DNA of 5,530 nucleotides, from positions 1-5,530 of the forward strand of contig JAUIBJ010000282.1 of the NCBI GenBank assembly GCA_030428025.1. The letters run 5' to 3'. The position numbers were made by a program, and so were the translations under genes. Position 1 is the stretch's first letter. Each line of letters opens with the position of its first letter. The notes beneath the pieces were generated by a model. That model was not told where the DNA came from. It saw only the letters and a program-made list of their open reading frames with translations, and did not search any database. Shown here in pieces: positions 1 through 5,000 of the stretch. This DNA comes from Alphaproteobacteria bacterium (lineage in GTDB: Bacteria > Pseudomonadota > Alphaproteobacteria > Rhodobacterales > Rhodobacteraceae).

Positions 1-1076
1 TCATCCGCTGCCTGTTGCAGGACCCCCGGCTTCTGATCATGGACGAGCCCACCTCGGTGCTGACCCCGCAGGAGGTGGAGATCCTCTTCGAAACCCTGCG
101 CAAGCTGACCGCCGAGGGGGTCGCGATCCTCTATATCTCGCACAAGCTGGAGGAGATCCGCACGCTTTGCGACCATGCCACCATCCTGCGGCTGGGCCGG
201 AACGTGGGCACCTGCGTGCCGTCGGAGACATCGGCGCGGGAGATGGCGGAGATGATGGTGGGCTCGGCCTTCGCCGCGCCCGAGCGGGCGGGACGCGACC
301 TGGGCGAGGTGGCGCTCGACATCTCGGGGCTGTCGGTCGCCTCGCCCGCCGCCTTCGGCACCTCGCTGAGGAACATCCACCTGACCGTGCGGCAGGGCGA
401 GATCCTGGGCATCGGCGGCGTCGCCGGCAACGGGCAGGACGAATTGCTGGCCGCGCTCTCGGGGGAACTCAGGACCGAAGCGGACGCGGTCAAGCTGCTG
501 GGCCAGCCCATCGGGCGGCTGGGCCCCAACGCGCGGCGCGCGCTGGGGCTTCTGGCCGCGCCCGAGGAACGGCTGGGCCACGCCGCCGCCCCCGACATGA
601 GCCTGGTCGAGAACGCCGTGCTGACCGCCGCACAGCGCCAGAATCTGCTGTCGCGCGGGTTCCTGAAATGGGGCGCGGCCCGCGCCTTCGCCGAGAAGGT
701 GATCAAGGAATTCGACGTGCGCACCCCCGGTCCGGACAATGCCGCGCGGTCGCTTTCGGGCGGCAACCTGCAGAAATTCGTCATTGGCCGCGAGGTGCTG
801 CAGGCCCCCAAGGTTCTGGTGGTGAACCAGCCCACCTGGGGCGTGGATGCCGCCGCCGCCGCCGCCATCCGGCAGGCGCTGCTCGATCTTGCCGCCGAGG
901 GCGCGGCGATTGTCTGCATCAGCCAGGATCTCGACGAACTGATGGAGATCTCCGACCGGTTCGGCGCGCTCAACGAAGGCCGGCTGTCGGATATCCGCCC
1001 CGCCAAGGGCCTCACGGTCGAGGAGATCGGCCTGATGATGGGCGGCGCGCATGGCATGGAGGTGTCGCATGCCTGA
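1..1076 (+). CDS. BMP-family ABC transporter ATP-binding protein, 5'-truncated by window edge
   Basis: This is the ATPase of a BMP-type (purine nucleoside-like) ABC importer and would power the two permeases downstream from the cytoplasmic face. The reading frame is open to the window edge (first full codon at 3), and about 357 residues are visible of a family normally near 500, so the N-terminal Walker A and signature are off-window. Visible parts, numbered from the first codon: Walker B LLIMDEPTS (about 10-18), H-loop ISHKLEE (His about 47), then a second nucleotide-binding domain with GVAGNGQ (139-145), signature LSGGNLQK (251-258) and NQPTWGVD (275-282). The second domain lacks the Walker A lysine, the Walker B acidic pair and the H-loop histidine (ISQDLDE). 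Such degeneracy is usual for the C-terminal half of sugar/nucleoside double-domain ATPases, where one composite site hydrolyses ATP. A run of six GCC codons (849-866) gives an alanine tract. The stop TGA is at 1074-1076. Family is confident; the substrate is not determined. Confidence 0.93.
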   Translation, partial: IRCLLQDPRLLIMDEPTSVLTPQEVEILFETLRKLTAEGVAILYISHKLEEIRTLCDHATILRLGRNVGTCVPSETSAREMAEMMVGSAFAAPERAGRDLGEVALDISGLSVASPAAFGTSLRNIHLTVRQGEILGIGGVAGNGQDELLAALSGELRTEADAVKLLGQPIGRLGPNARRALGLLAAPEERLGHAAAPDMSLVENAVLTAAQRQNLLSRGFLKWGAARAFAEKVIKEFDVRTPGPDNAARSLSGGNLQKFVIGREVLQAPKVLVVNQPTWGVDAAAAAAIRQALLDLAAEGAAIVCISQDLDELMEISDRFGALNEGRLSDIRPAKGLTVEEIGLMMGGAHGMEVSHA

Positions 1077-1098
1077 TCTGTTGCAGACGAGATTTCAT

Positions 1099-1176
1099 GC
1101 CTCCGGCGGGGATATTTGGGGCCAGAAGAAACACCTGGCCCAGGCTTCTTCTGGCCCGAAATATCCCGGGGGAGGC
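1099..1176. repeat. REP/BIME-like inverted repeat pair in the operon
   Basis: Two imperfect inverted copies of a ~31-base unit face each other: the left arm (1099-1130) reads GCCTCC..GGGATATTT..GGGCCAGAAGAA, and the right arm (1146-1176) is its near reverse complement. The inner 12 bases (GGGCCAGAAGAA against TTCTTCTGGCCC) pair perfectly apart from register. The loop (1131-1145) holds a further small dyad, CCTGG/CCAGG (1134-1144). In RNA this would form a long hairpin between the ATPase and permease cistrons. The motif (CCTCCGG..GGATATTT followed by a CCAGA.GAA block) matches my memory of a recurrent intergenic repeat in Rhodobacteraceae genomes; that comes from memory, not from a search. Likely roles are mRNA stabilisation, RNase processing or differential expression of the flanking cistrons. 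Confidence 0.75.
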
Positions 1177-1178
1177 GG

Positions 1179-1220
1179 CGAAACCCTTCAGGGTTTCGAC
1201 GACGGGGGCAGCGCCCCCTT
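1179..1220 (+). terminator. tandem hairpins, possible attenuator within the operon
   Basis: Two hairpins follow the inverted repeat pair directly. The first is CGAAACCC-TTCA-GGGTTTCG (8-bp stem, 1179-1198). The second is GGGGGC-AGC-GCCCCC (6-bp GC stem, 1204-1218), followed by TTTCCCC. The second is terminator-shaped, but its T run is only three bases, so at best it would terminate partially. Because the downstream genes are needed for a working transporter, partial attenuation or a 3'-end-protecting structure is more plausible than full termination. These hairpins are probably part of the same repeat element as the pair at 1099-1176. Confidence 0.4.
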
Positions 1221-1244
1221 TCCCCGGCCCAAAAAGGGCGCGCC

Positions 1245-2327
1245 ATGCTGAAGCTCGAGAAACGGCCCCAGCCCTCGCGGCTCTGGACCTATCTCACGCC
1301 GGTGCTGGCGGTGGTGATCACGATGATCGCGGGCGGGGCGCTCTTCGCCGCGCTCGGCAAGGATCCGGTGGAGGCGATCGGGACCATCTTCTGGGAGCCG
1401 CTTTTCGGCGAGTTCGCCTTCTATTATCGCCCGCAGCTTCTGGTGAAGGGCGCGCCGCTGGTGCTGATCGCTATCGGCTTGTCGCTGGGTTTTCGCGCGG
1501 GGATCTGGAATATCGGCGCGGAAGGCCAGTATATCATCGGCGCGCTCACCGGCGCGGGCGTCGGGCTGGCCTTCTACCCGATGGAATCCTGGGTGATATT
1601 CCCGCTGATGGTGATCGCGGGGGCGCTCGGCGGCTGGGCCTGGGCGACGATCCCGGCGCTTCTGAAGGTACGCTTCGGCACCAACGAGATACTCGTTTCG
1701 CTGATGCTGGTCTACGTGGCCGAGCAGCTTCTGGCCAAGATGGCATTGGGGCTCCTGAAAAACCCCGAAGGGCACGGCTTTCCCGGCTCGCGCAACCTGC
1801 GCGACTATGCCTCTGCTCACAACGCCGAAATCGTCGCCGGGACGGGCATGCACTGGGGGGTGGTGGCCGCGCTGATCGCGGTGATCCTGGCCTATGTGCT
1901 GCTGAACCGGCACATCCTGGGCTACCACATCCGCCTGACCGGCCAGGCGCCGAAAGCCGCCCGTTTTGCCGGCGTCAGCCCCTCTCGGCTCATTCTCTTC
2001 TGCCTCGGCACCTCCGGCGCGCTGGCGGGGATGGCGGGAATGTTCGAGGTCTCGGGCCCTTCGGGACAGGTGAGCATCGATTTCAACGTGGGCTACGGGT
2101 TCACCGCGATCATCGTGGCGTTCCTCGGGCGGCTGCACCCGGTGGGCATCCTCCTGGCGGGGCTGTTGATGGCGCTCACCTATATCGGCGGCGAGATCGC
2201 GCAATCCAATCTCGGCCTGCCGGCGGCGGCGATCCAGATGTTCCAGGGGATGCTGCTGTTCTTCCTGCTGGCCGTGGACCTGCTGACCAACTACCGCATC
2301 CGCCTCAAGCAAGCGGAGGCCGCGTGA
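1245..2327 (+). CDS. BMP-family ABC transporter permease 1
   Basis: This is an integral inner-membrane permease of the BPD_transp_2 (LivHM/RbsC-like) superfamily, 360 aa, within the usual size for the larger BMP permease. The ATG at 1245 is chosen because AGGG (1235-1238) precedes it by 6 bases and the protein begins with a short basic segment (MLKLEKRPQPSRLW) before the first membrane helix (about 16-37). The frame extends farther upstream only through the palindromic repeat, which gives non-protein-like sequence. Signature NIGAEGQ lies at 89-95, GTNEILVSLML (145-155) is the likely cytoplasmic coupling segment, and helices recur at about 68-84, 96-111, 115-135, 205-222, 248-267, 285-317 and 333-348. 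The gene ends AEAA-TGA, and these last bases lie in a 19-bp repeat duplicated beyond the downstream insert. Its TGA overlaps an ATG as TGATG, the remnant of a coupling that once led directly into permease 2. Confidence 0.92.
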   Translation: MLKLEKRPQPSRLWTYLTPVLAVVITMIAGGALFAALGKDPVEAIGTIFWEPLFGEFAFYYRPQLLVKGAPLVLIAIGLSLGFRAGIWNIGAEGQYIIGALTGAGVGLAFYPMESWVIFPLMVIAGALGGWAWATIPALLKVRFGTNEILVSLMLVYVAEQLLAKMALGLLKNPEGHGFPGSRNLRDYASAHNAEIVAGTGMHWGVVAALIAVILAYVLLNRHILGYHIRLTGQAPKAARFAGVSPSRLILFCLGTSGALAGMAGMFEVSGPSGQVSIDFNVGYGFTAIIVAFLGRLHPVGILLAGLLMALTYIGGEIAQSNLGLPAAAIQMFQGMLLFFLLAVDLLTNYRIRLKQAEAA

Positions 2328-2330
2328 TGG
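2312..2330 (+). repeat. 19-bp direct repeat, left copy
   Basis: AGCGGAGGCCGCGTGATGG occurs here and again, identically, at 2770-2788. It covers the last codons and stop of permease 1, a GGAGG ribosome-binding site (2315-2319) and an ATG (2327-2329) that once would have been the start of permease 2. Similarity stops abruptly on both sides of the repeat. This is what a target-site duplication or an attL/attR pair looks like. Confidence 0.95.
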
Positions 2331-2333
2331 TAG

Positions 2334-2358
2334 TTTGTTTGCAAGCTAGCGAAACAAA
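2334..2358 (-). terminator. hairpin after the zinc-ribbon gene, weak terminator candidate
   Basis: TTTGTTT (2334-2340) and AAACAAA (2352-2358) form a 7-bp stem, with a possible GC/GC extension inside and an 11-base centre. It begins one base after the stop codon of the leftward gene. The stem is AT-rich and, read leftward, is followed by CTACCATCAC rather than a T run, so termination would be weak. It also lies within a few bases of the insert's left boundary and could instead be a recombination-related subterminal palindrome. Confidence 0.35.
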
Positions 2359-2359
2359 T

Positions 2360-2689
2360 TCATTTTCTGGGTTTAGTCAAAACAGTTGCAAGTCCAAGTA
2401 TGATTGCACCGAGCGCCCAAATGAAAAGAATGAAGCCTGTACCAATAGCAGTGCCAATTGCTGCACCAGTTTGTTCTACCTCGTTGGATATGCCGGACGA
2501 CAACTCACCAATTGTTATGTAGTAATTCGTCAGCCAGAGAACCATCAAACCATTAAAGAGAATGAAAAACCACTTGCAGATGAATCCAAAAAATCCACGC
2601 CTTGGTTTCCGAACTGGATGGCCGCAGTGCGGACAGTCGAAAGCTTTTTCGGAAATTGCAGCGCCACAGCATGGGCAAGGTCGCGTCAC
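2360..2689 (-). CDS. small membrane protein with N-terminal zinc ribbon
   Basis: The encoded protein is 109 aa. It opens with a zinc-ribbon motif, Cys5-x2-Cys8-x10-Cys19-x2-Cys22 (CPCCG ... CPHCG), followed by a basic linker (RKPRR, 27-31) and two hydrophobic helices at about 34-58 and 77-104. The second is Gly/Ala-rich (AAIGTAIGTG, then FILFIWALGAIILGLATVL) and the tail is basic (TKPRK). The basic linker suggests that the zinc ribbon stays in the cytoplasm. Similar short ribbon-plus-helix proteins are widespread in proteobacteria, but I know of no defined function and propose none. The GTG start is chosen because GGGGAG (2698-2703) lies 8 bases upstream and the cysteine motif follows at once. 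It lies inside the AT-rich insert, opposite to the operon, and appears unrelated to transport. Its coding character (zinc ribbon, clear helices) marks it as the real gene of the insert rather than the antisense frame. Confidence 0.82.
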   Translation of the reverse strand: MTRPCPCCGAAISEKAFDCPHCGHPVRKPRRGFFGFICKWFFILFNGLMVLWLTNYYITIGELSSGISNEVEQTGAAIGTAIGTGFILFIWALGAIILGLATVLTKPRK

Positions 2690-2697
2690 GAAGGTTT

Positions 2698-2703
2698 CTC
2701 CCC
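2698..2703 (-). promoter_or_regulatory. ribosome-binding site of the zinc-ribbon gene
   Basis: GGGGAG on the leftward strand lies 8 bases before the GTG codon at 2689. It settles the choice of a GTG start for a protein whose first cysteine is already residue 5, and no upstream ATG in the same frame does better. Confidence 0.7.
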
Positions 2704-2721
2704 AGACGAGTGCTGCACGCC

Positions 2722-2751
2722 ATTAGAGCAATCCGTGAGCCAAGATGTCTA
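2722..2751 (-). promoter_or_regulatory. candidate sigma-70-type promoter inside the insert
   Basis: Read leftward, TAGACA (2751-2746) and TCTAAT (2727-2722) each match the -35/-10 consensus at 5 of 6 positions and are separated by 18 bases. Transcription would start near 2715 and give a leader of about 25 bases containing the ribosome-binding site. This fits a self-contained expression cassette. AT-rich DNA yields such matches by chance, so support is moderate. Confidence 0.5.
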
Positions 2752-2768
2752 CGATAAAATTGACGTAG
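2749..2768. repeat. short palindrome at the right end of the insert
   Basis: CTACG (2749-2753) and CGTAG (2764-2768) are inverted around a 10-base AT-rich centre and end two bases before the right direct repeat. The left arm overlaps the candidate -35 box. It could be an operator, a recombinase-binding site or chance, since a 5-bp stem is short. Confidence 0.3.
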
Positions 2769-2769
2769 T

Positions 2770-2788
2770 AGCGGAGGCCGCGTGATGG
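2770..2788 (+). repeat. 19-bp direct repeat, right copy, carrying the permease 2 start signals
   Basis: This copy is identical to 2312-2330. It supplies permease 2 with its GGAGG ribosome-binding site (2773-2777) placed 7 bases before ATG 2785. It also contains the TGA (2783-2785) that ends the frame running through the insert, so the TGATG overlap present before the insertion is reproduced at this junction. Confidence 0.95.
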
Positions 2789-3705
2789 ATCTTTCCTCGA
2801 TCAACCCCGCCCTGCTGCTGGCCTCGCTGCTGGTCGCGGCGACGCCGATCCTCATCGCCGCCATCGGCGAACTCGTGGTGGAGCGCTCGGGCGTGCTGAA
2901 CCTCGGCGTCGAGGGCATGATGATCACCGGCGCGATCTGCGGCTTCGCCGTGGCGGTCGAGACCGGCTCGCCCGCGCTGGGGTTCCTGGCCGCGGCGGCG
3001 GGGGGGGCGGTTCTGGCTTCGCTCTTCGGGGTGCTGACGCAGCTGGCGCTGGCCAATCAGGTCGCCAGCGGCCTGGCCCTCACGCTGTTCGGGCTGGGGC
3101 TATCGGCGTTGATCGGCCAGGGCTATGTGGGCATCAAGCCGCCGCCCACGCCCAGGCTGGACCTGCCGGTGCTGAGCGATCTGCCCTTCCTGGGCCGGGT
3201 CGTCTTTTCCCATGACCTGATGGTCTATTTCGGGCTGGCGCTGGTCGCCGCCGTCTGGGCGGTGCTGAAATACACCCGCGCGGGGCTGGTGCTGCGGGCG
3301 GTGGGCGAGAACCACGACGCCGCCCATGCGCTGGGGTACAAGGTGGTGCGGGTGCGGCTGATGGCCATTCTTTTCGGCGGTGCCTGCGCGGGCCTCGGCG
3401 GGGCCTATATCAGCCTCGTGCGCGTCCCTCAGTGGACCGAGGGGATGACCGCGGGTGCGGGGTGGATCGCGCTGGCGCTGGTGGTCTTCGCCAGCTGGAA
3501 GGCGGGCCGCGTGCTGCTGGGCGCCTGGCTTTTCGGGGGTGTCACCGTGCTGCAGCTCAACCTTCAGGCCGCCGGGGTCGCCATCCCGGTGGAGTATCTT
3601 TCCATGTCGCCCTACTTGATCACCATCCTCGTGCTGGTCATCATGTCGGCCGACCGGTCCCGCGCGCCAGGCTCGCTGGGCCGCATCTTCCACGCCTCGG
3701 GCTGA
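2785..3705 (+). CDS. BMP-family ABC transporter permease 2
   Basis: This is the second membrane subunit of the importer, 306 aa, matching the usual shorter BMP permease, and would pair with permease 1 to form the translocation pore. ATG 2785 is preferred over the in-frame GTG three bases earlier because it sits 7 bases after GGAGG and forms the TGATG overlap. It has the family hallmark NLGVEGMM at 39-46 (NIGAEGQ in permease 1), a probable cytoplasmic coupling region RAVGENHDAAHALGYKVVRV (171-190), and helices at about 9-29, 45-58, 64-90, 95-112, 144-161, 192-213, 225-238, 243-262 and 276-289. The gene is undamaged although the AT-rich insert abuts its start codon; its translation now depends on the duplicated ribosome-binding site. 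The binding-protein gene follows after 35 bases, consistent with one transcript. Confidence 0.93.
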   Translation: MDLSSINPALLLASLLVAATPILIAAIGELVVERSGVLNLGVEGMMITGAICGFAVAVETGSPALGFLAAAAGGAVLASLFGVLTQLALANQVASGLALTLFGLGLSALIGQGYVGIKPPPTPRLDLPVLSDLPFLGRVVFSHDLMVYFGLALVAAVWAVLKYTRAGLVLRAVGENHDAAHALGYKVVRVRLMAILFGGACAGLGGAYISLVRVPQWTEGMTAGAGWIALALVVFASWKAGRVLLGAWLFGGVTVLQLNLQAAGVAIPVEYLSMSPYLITILVLVIMSADRSRAPGSLGRIFHASG

Positions 3706-3740
3706 GGCAGAAGCCACATGACAAACAGGGAGAAACGTCC

Positions 3741-4826
3741 ATGAACCTAACCAAACTGCTTGCCGGCGCCGCGCTGGCCCTGGGGCTGGCCGGGGGGGTG
3801 GCCGGCGCCGCTGCCGCCCAGGAGAAGACCAAGGTCGGCTTCATCTTCGTCGGGCCCATCGGCGACGGCGGCTGGACCTACGAGCACAACCAGGGCCGTC
3901 TGGCGGTGGAAGAGCATTTCGGCGACAAGGTCGAGACGGTCTATCAGGAAAGCGTGCCCGAGGGTGCCGATGCCGAGAGGGCCATCACCCAGATGGCGCT
4001 GCAGGGGGCGGATCTGATCTTCACCACCTCCTTCGGCTTCATGGACCCCACCGTGAACGTGGCCAAGAAATTCCCGAACGTGAAGTTCGAGCACGCCACC
4101 GGCTACAAGACGGCGCCCAATGTCTCGACCTATTCCGCCCGCTTCTATGAGGGCCGCGCCGTGCAGGGCCATATCGCCGGCAAGATGACCCAATCGAACA
4201 TCGTGGGCTACATTGCCTCCTACCCCATCCCGGAAGTGATCCGGGGCATCAACGCTGCCTTCATCCACGCCAGGAAGGTCAACCCGGACGTGCAGTTCAA
4301 GGTGATCTGGGCCTATACCTGGTTCGATCCGGCAAAAGAGGCCGACGCCGCCACCGCGCTCATCGAACAGGGCGCGGACGTGATCCTGCAGCACACCGAT
4401 TCCACCGCCCCGCAGGCCGCGGCCGAGAAGGCGGGCGATGTGATCACTTTTGGGCAGGCCTCGGACATGGCCGAATACAAGCCCAGGCCGCGGGTGAGCT
4501 CGATCATCGACAACTGGAAGCCCTATTACATCGACCGTACCCAGGCGGTGATGGACGGCACGTGGGAAAGCCAGCAGACCTGGGACGGGATCGGCCCCGG
4601 CATGGTCGAGATCGGCGAGATCACAGATGCGGTGCCCGAGGACGTGAAGGCCGAGGCGCTGGCGCTGAAGGAGTCGATCGCCAGCGGCGAATATCACCCC
4701 TTCACCGGTCCGCTGAACAAGCAGGATGGCTCGGCATGGCTGGCCGAGGGCGAAACCGCCGACGACGGCACGCTTCTGGGCATGGACTTCTTTGTCGAGG
4801 GGCTTGAGGGCGATATTCCGCAATAG
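3741..4826 (+). CDS. BMP-family periplasmic substrate-binding protein
   Basis: This is the ligand receptor of the importer, 361 aa. The start ATG is supported by GGGAG (3728-3732) 8 bases upstream and a classical signal peptide: short N-terminus with Lys5, hydrophobic core 6-22, and probable signal peptidase I cleavage after Ala-Ala-Ala-Ala26 before Gln27. There is no lipobox cysteine, so the protein should be soluble in the periplasm, unlike the lipoprotein BMPs of spirochaetes and Gram-positives. The BMP fold is recognisable from KVGFIFVGPIGDGGWTYEHN (31-50, the usual first ligand-loop region), TSFGFMD (96-102), YEGRAVQGHIAG (137-148), the WFDPAKEADAATALIEQGAD block (194-213), QHTDS (217-221) and SIIDNWKPYY (254-263). 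BMP relatives bind purine nucleosides or bases; the exact ligand here cannot be read from sequence. Being last in the operon and followed directly by a terminator, it may gain extra mRNA stability from the 3' hairpin. Confidence 0.93.
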   Translation: MNLTKLLAGAALALGLAGGVAGAAAAQEKTKVGFIFVGPIGDGGWTYEHNQGRLAVEEHFGDKVETVYQESVPEGADAERAITQMALQGADLIFTTSFGFMDPTVNVAKKFPNVKFEHATGYKTAPNVSTYSARFYEGRAVQGHIAGKMTQSNIVGYIASYPIPEVIRGINAAFIHARKVNPDVQFKVIWAYTWFDPAKEADAATALIEQGADVILQHTDSTAPQAAAEKAGDVITFGQASDMAEYKPRPRVSSIIDNWKPYYIDRTQAVMDGTWESQQTWDGIGPGMVEIGEITDAVPEDVKAEALALKESIASGEYHPFTGPLNKQDGSAWLAEGETADDGTLLGMDFFVEGLEGDIPQ

Positions 4827-4858
4827 GGTATCGCGCCCACCTCGGACCGACCCGGATC

Positions 4859-4890
4859 GACCCCCGCCCGTGCGCGGGGGTCTTTCCTTT
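4859..4890 (+). terminator. intrinsic terminator of the BMP transporter operon
   Basis: GACCCCCGC (4859-4867) and GCGGGGGTC (4874-4882) form a perfect 9-bp, very GC-rich stem with a 6-base loop. The T-rich tail TTTCCTTT follows at once. It lies 32 bases after the stop of the binding-protein gene. A further weaker dyad, TTCCGG/CCGGAA (4889-4894 and 4904-4909), follows. Confidence 0.9.
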
Positions 4891-4930
4891 CCGGACAGAC
4901 GGGCCGGAAGGATAAAAGCCGCAGGCACCG

Positions 4931-4958
4931 GAAAAGTGAAAAGGCCGGCATCGCCGGC
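4931..4958 (-). terminator. terminator candidate for the convergent HlyD-like gene
   Basis: Read leftward, GCCGGC-GAT-GCCGGC (4958-4944) forms a 6-bp GC stem with a 3-base loop, followed by CCTTTTCACTTTTC, which suits an intrinsic terminator. An alternative 7-bp stem, GGCGCGG (4956-4962) with CCGCGCC (4979-4985), overlaps it and could compete. It lies 42 bases beyond the stop of the leftward gene. The two convergent transcription units are thus separated by 174 bases of terminators and nothing else I recognise. Confidence 0.65.
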
Positions 4959-5000
4959 GCGGTTGCGGGTGGGGCTCCCCGCGCCGAAGGACCGGCCCCG

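Larger units (their letters stand above)
1069..1251 (+). other. possible leader ORF bridging ATPase and permease 1
   Basis: An ATG at 1069 lies inside the last codons of the ATPase gene and is preceded by GGAGG (1058-1062) with a 6-base gap, an excellent ribosome-binding site. The frame runs 60 codons through the palindromic repeat element and stops at 1249-1251, overlapping the permease 1 start as ATGCTGA. The encoded sequence (beginning MPDLLQTRF) is low-complexity and resembles no family I know, so I do not propose a functional protein. It may be the old start of permease 1, displaced when the repeat element arrived, and may still pass ribosomes to permease 1 by coupling. In GC-rich DNA a 60-codon open frame is easily fortuitous. 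Confidence 0.25.
2327..2785 (+). other. open frame spanning the insert in operon sense (probably not a functional protein)
   Basis: From the ATG of the left repeat copy (preceded by GGAGG with a 7-base gap) a frame of 152 codons stays open through the entire insert and ends at TGA 2783-2785, which overlaps the permease 2 ATG as TGATG. The last residues repeat the permease 1 tail (AEAA). The translation (beginning MVVCLQASET) is rich in Ser, Asn, Cys and Glu with no recognisable fold, and is codon-aligned antisense to the zinc-ribbon gene, so it is best seen as a shadow of that gene. Its value may be mechanical: ribosomes leaving permease 1 could re-initiate here and reach permease 2, keeping translational coupling and limiting Rho-dependent polarity. 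Confidence 0.35.
2312..2788. mobile_element. AT-rich single-gene insert flanked by 19-bp direct repeats
   Basis: The unique part (2331-2769, 439 bp) is about 46% GC by hand count, against roughly two-thirds in the genes around it, and splits two permease genes that are normally adjacent or overlapping. Perfect 19-bp copies bound it. Removing one copy plus the insert restores a TGATG overlap between the permeases, so the insertion is precise and both permeases remain full length. It holds one leftward gene (zinc-ribbon membrane protein) with promoter-like and ribosome-binding sequences, about 80 bp of upstream DNA and 29 bp after the stop. I find no transposase, integrase, clear terminal inverted repeats or attC-like site. 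Possible explanations are a non-autonomous passenger of a transposon family making long duplications, an integrase-dependent cassette with a 19-bp core, or insertion by recombination. Foreign origin is confident; the mechanism is unknown. Confidence 0.85.

Noticed and set aside
417..440. Missing Walker A lysine in the second ATPase domain as a sign of inactivation
   Set aside because: Degenerate second sites with an intact LSGGNLQK signature are normal in double-domain ATPases of this group; the first domain keeps LLIMDEP and the H-loop histidine.
849..866. Six tandem GCC units as a phase-variable repeat
   Set aside because: In-frame trinucleotides coding for alanine in a loop after the degenerate Walker B; length changes would not switch the gene off.
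131..1246. Long leftward open frame opposite the ATPase
   Set aside because: Low-complexity Ser/Arg/Pro-rich translation antisense to a well-supported ATPase; typical of GC-rich DNA.
2331..2769. Integron gene cassette or classical IS/MITE
   Set aside because: I see no attC-like core sites (no GTTRRRY/RYYYAAC pair at the edges), no transposase and no matching terminal inverted repeats.
2782..2784. GTG three bases before ATG as the permease 2 start
   Set aside because: ATG 2785 has better spacing (7 bases) from GGAGG and reproduces the TGATG overlap; the GTG would add a single residue only.
167..2785. Very long rightward open frame (over 870 codons) crossing the ATPase and permease 1 genes
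   Set aside because: Its translation is Arg/Gly/Ala-rich and out of frame with two clearly recognisable transporter genes. It is a GC-rich shadow; only its last part, across the insert, is discussed for mechanical reasons.
2312..2788. Broken operon or frameshifted permease at the junction
   Set aside because: Both permeases are full length with intact ends and start signals thanks to the 19-bp duplication, so neither is a pseudogene.
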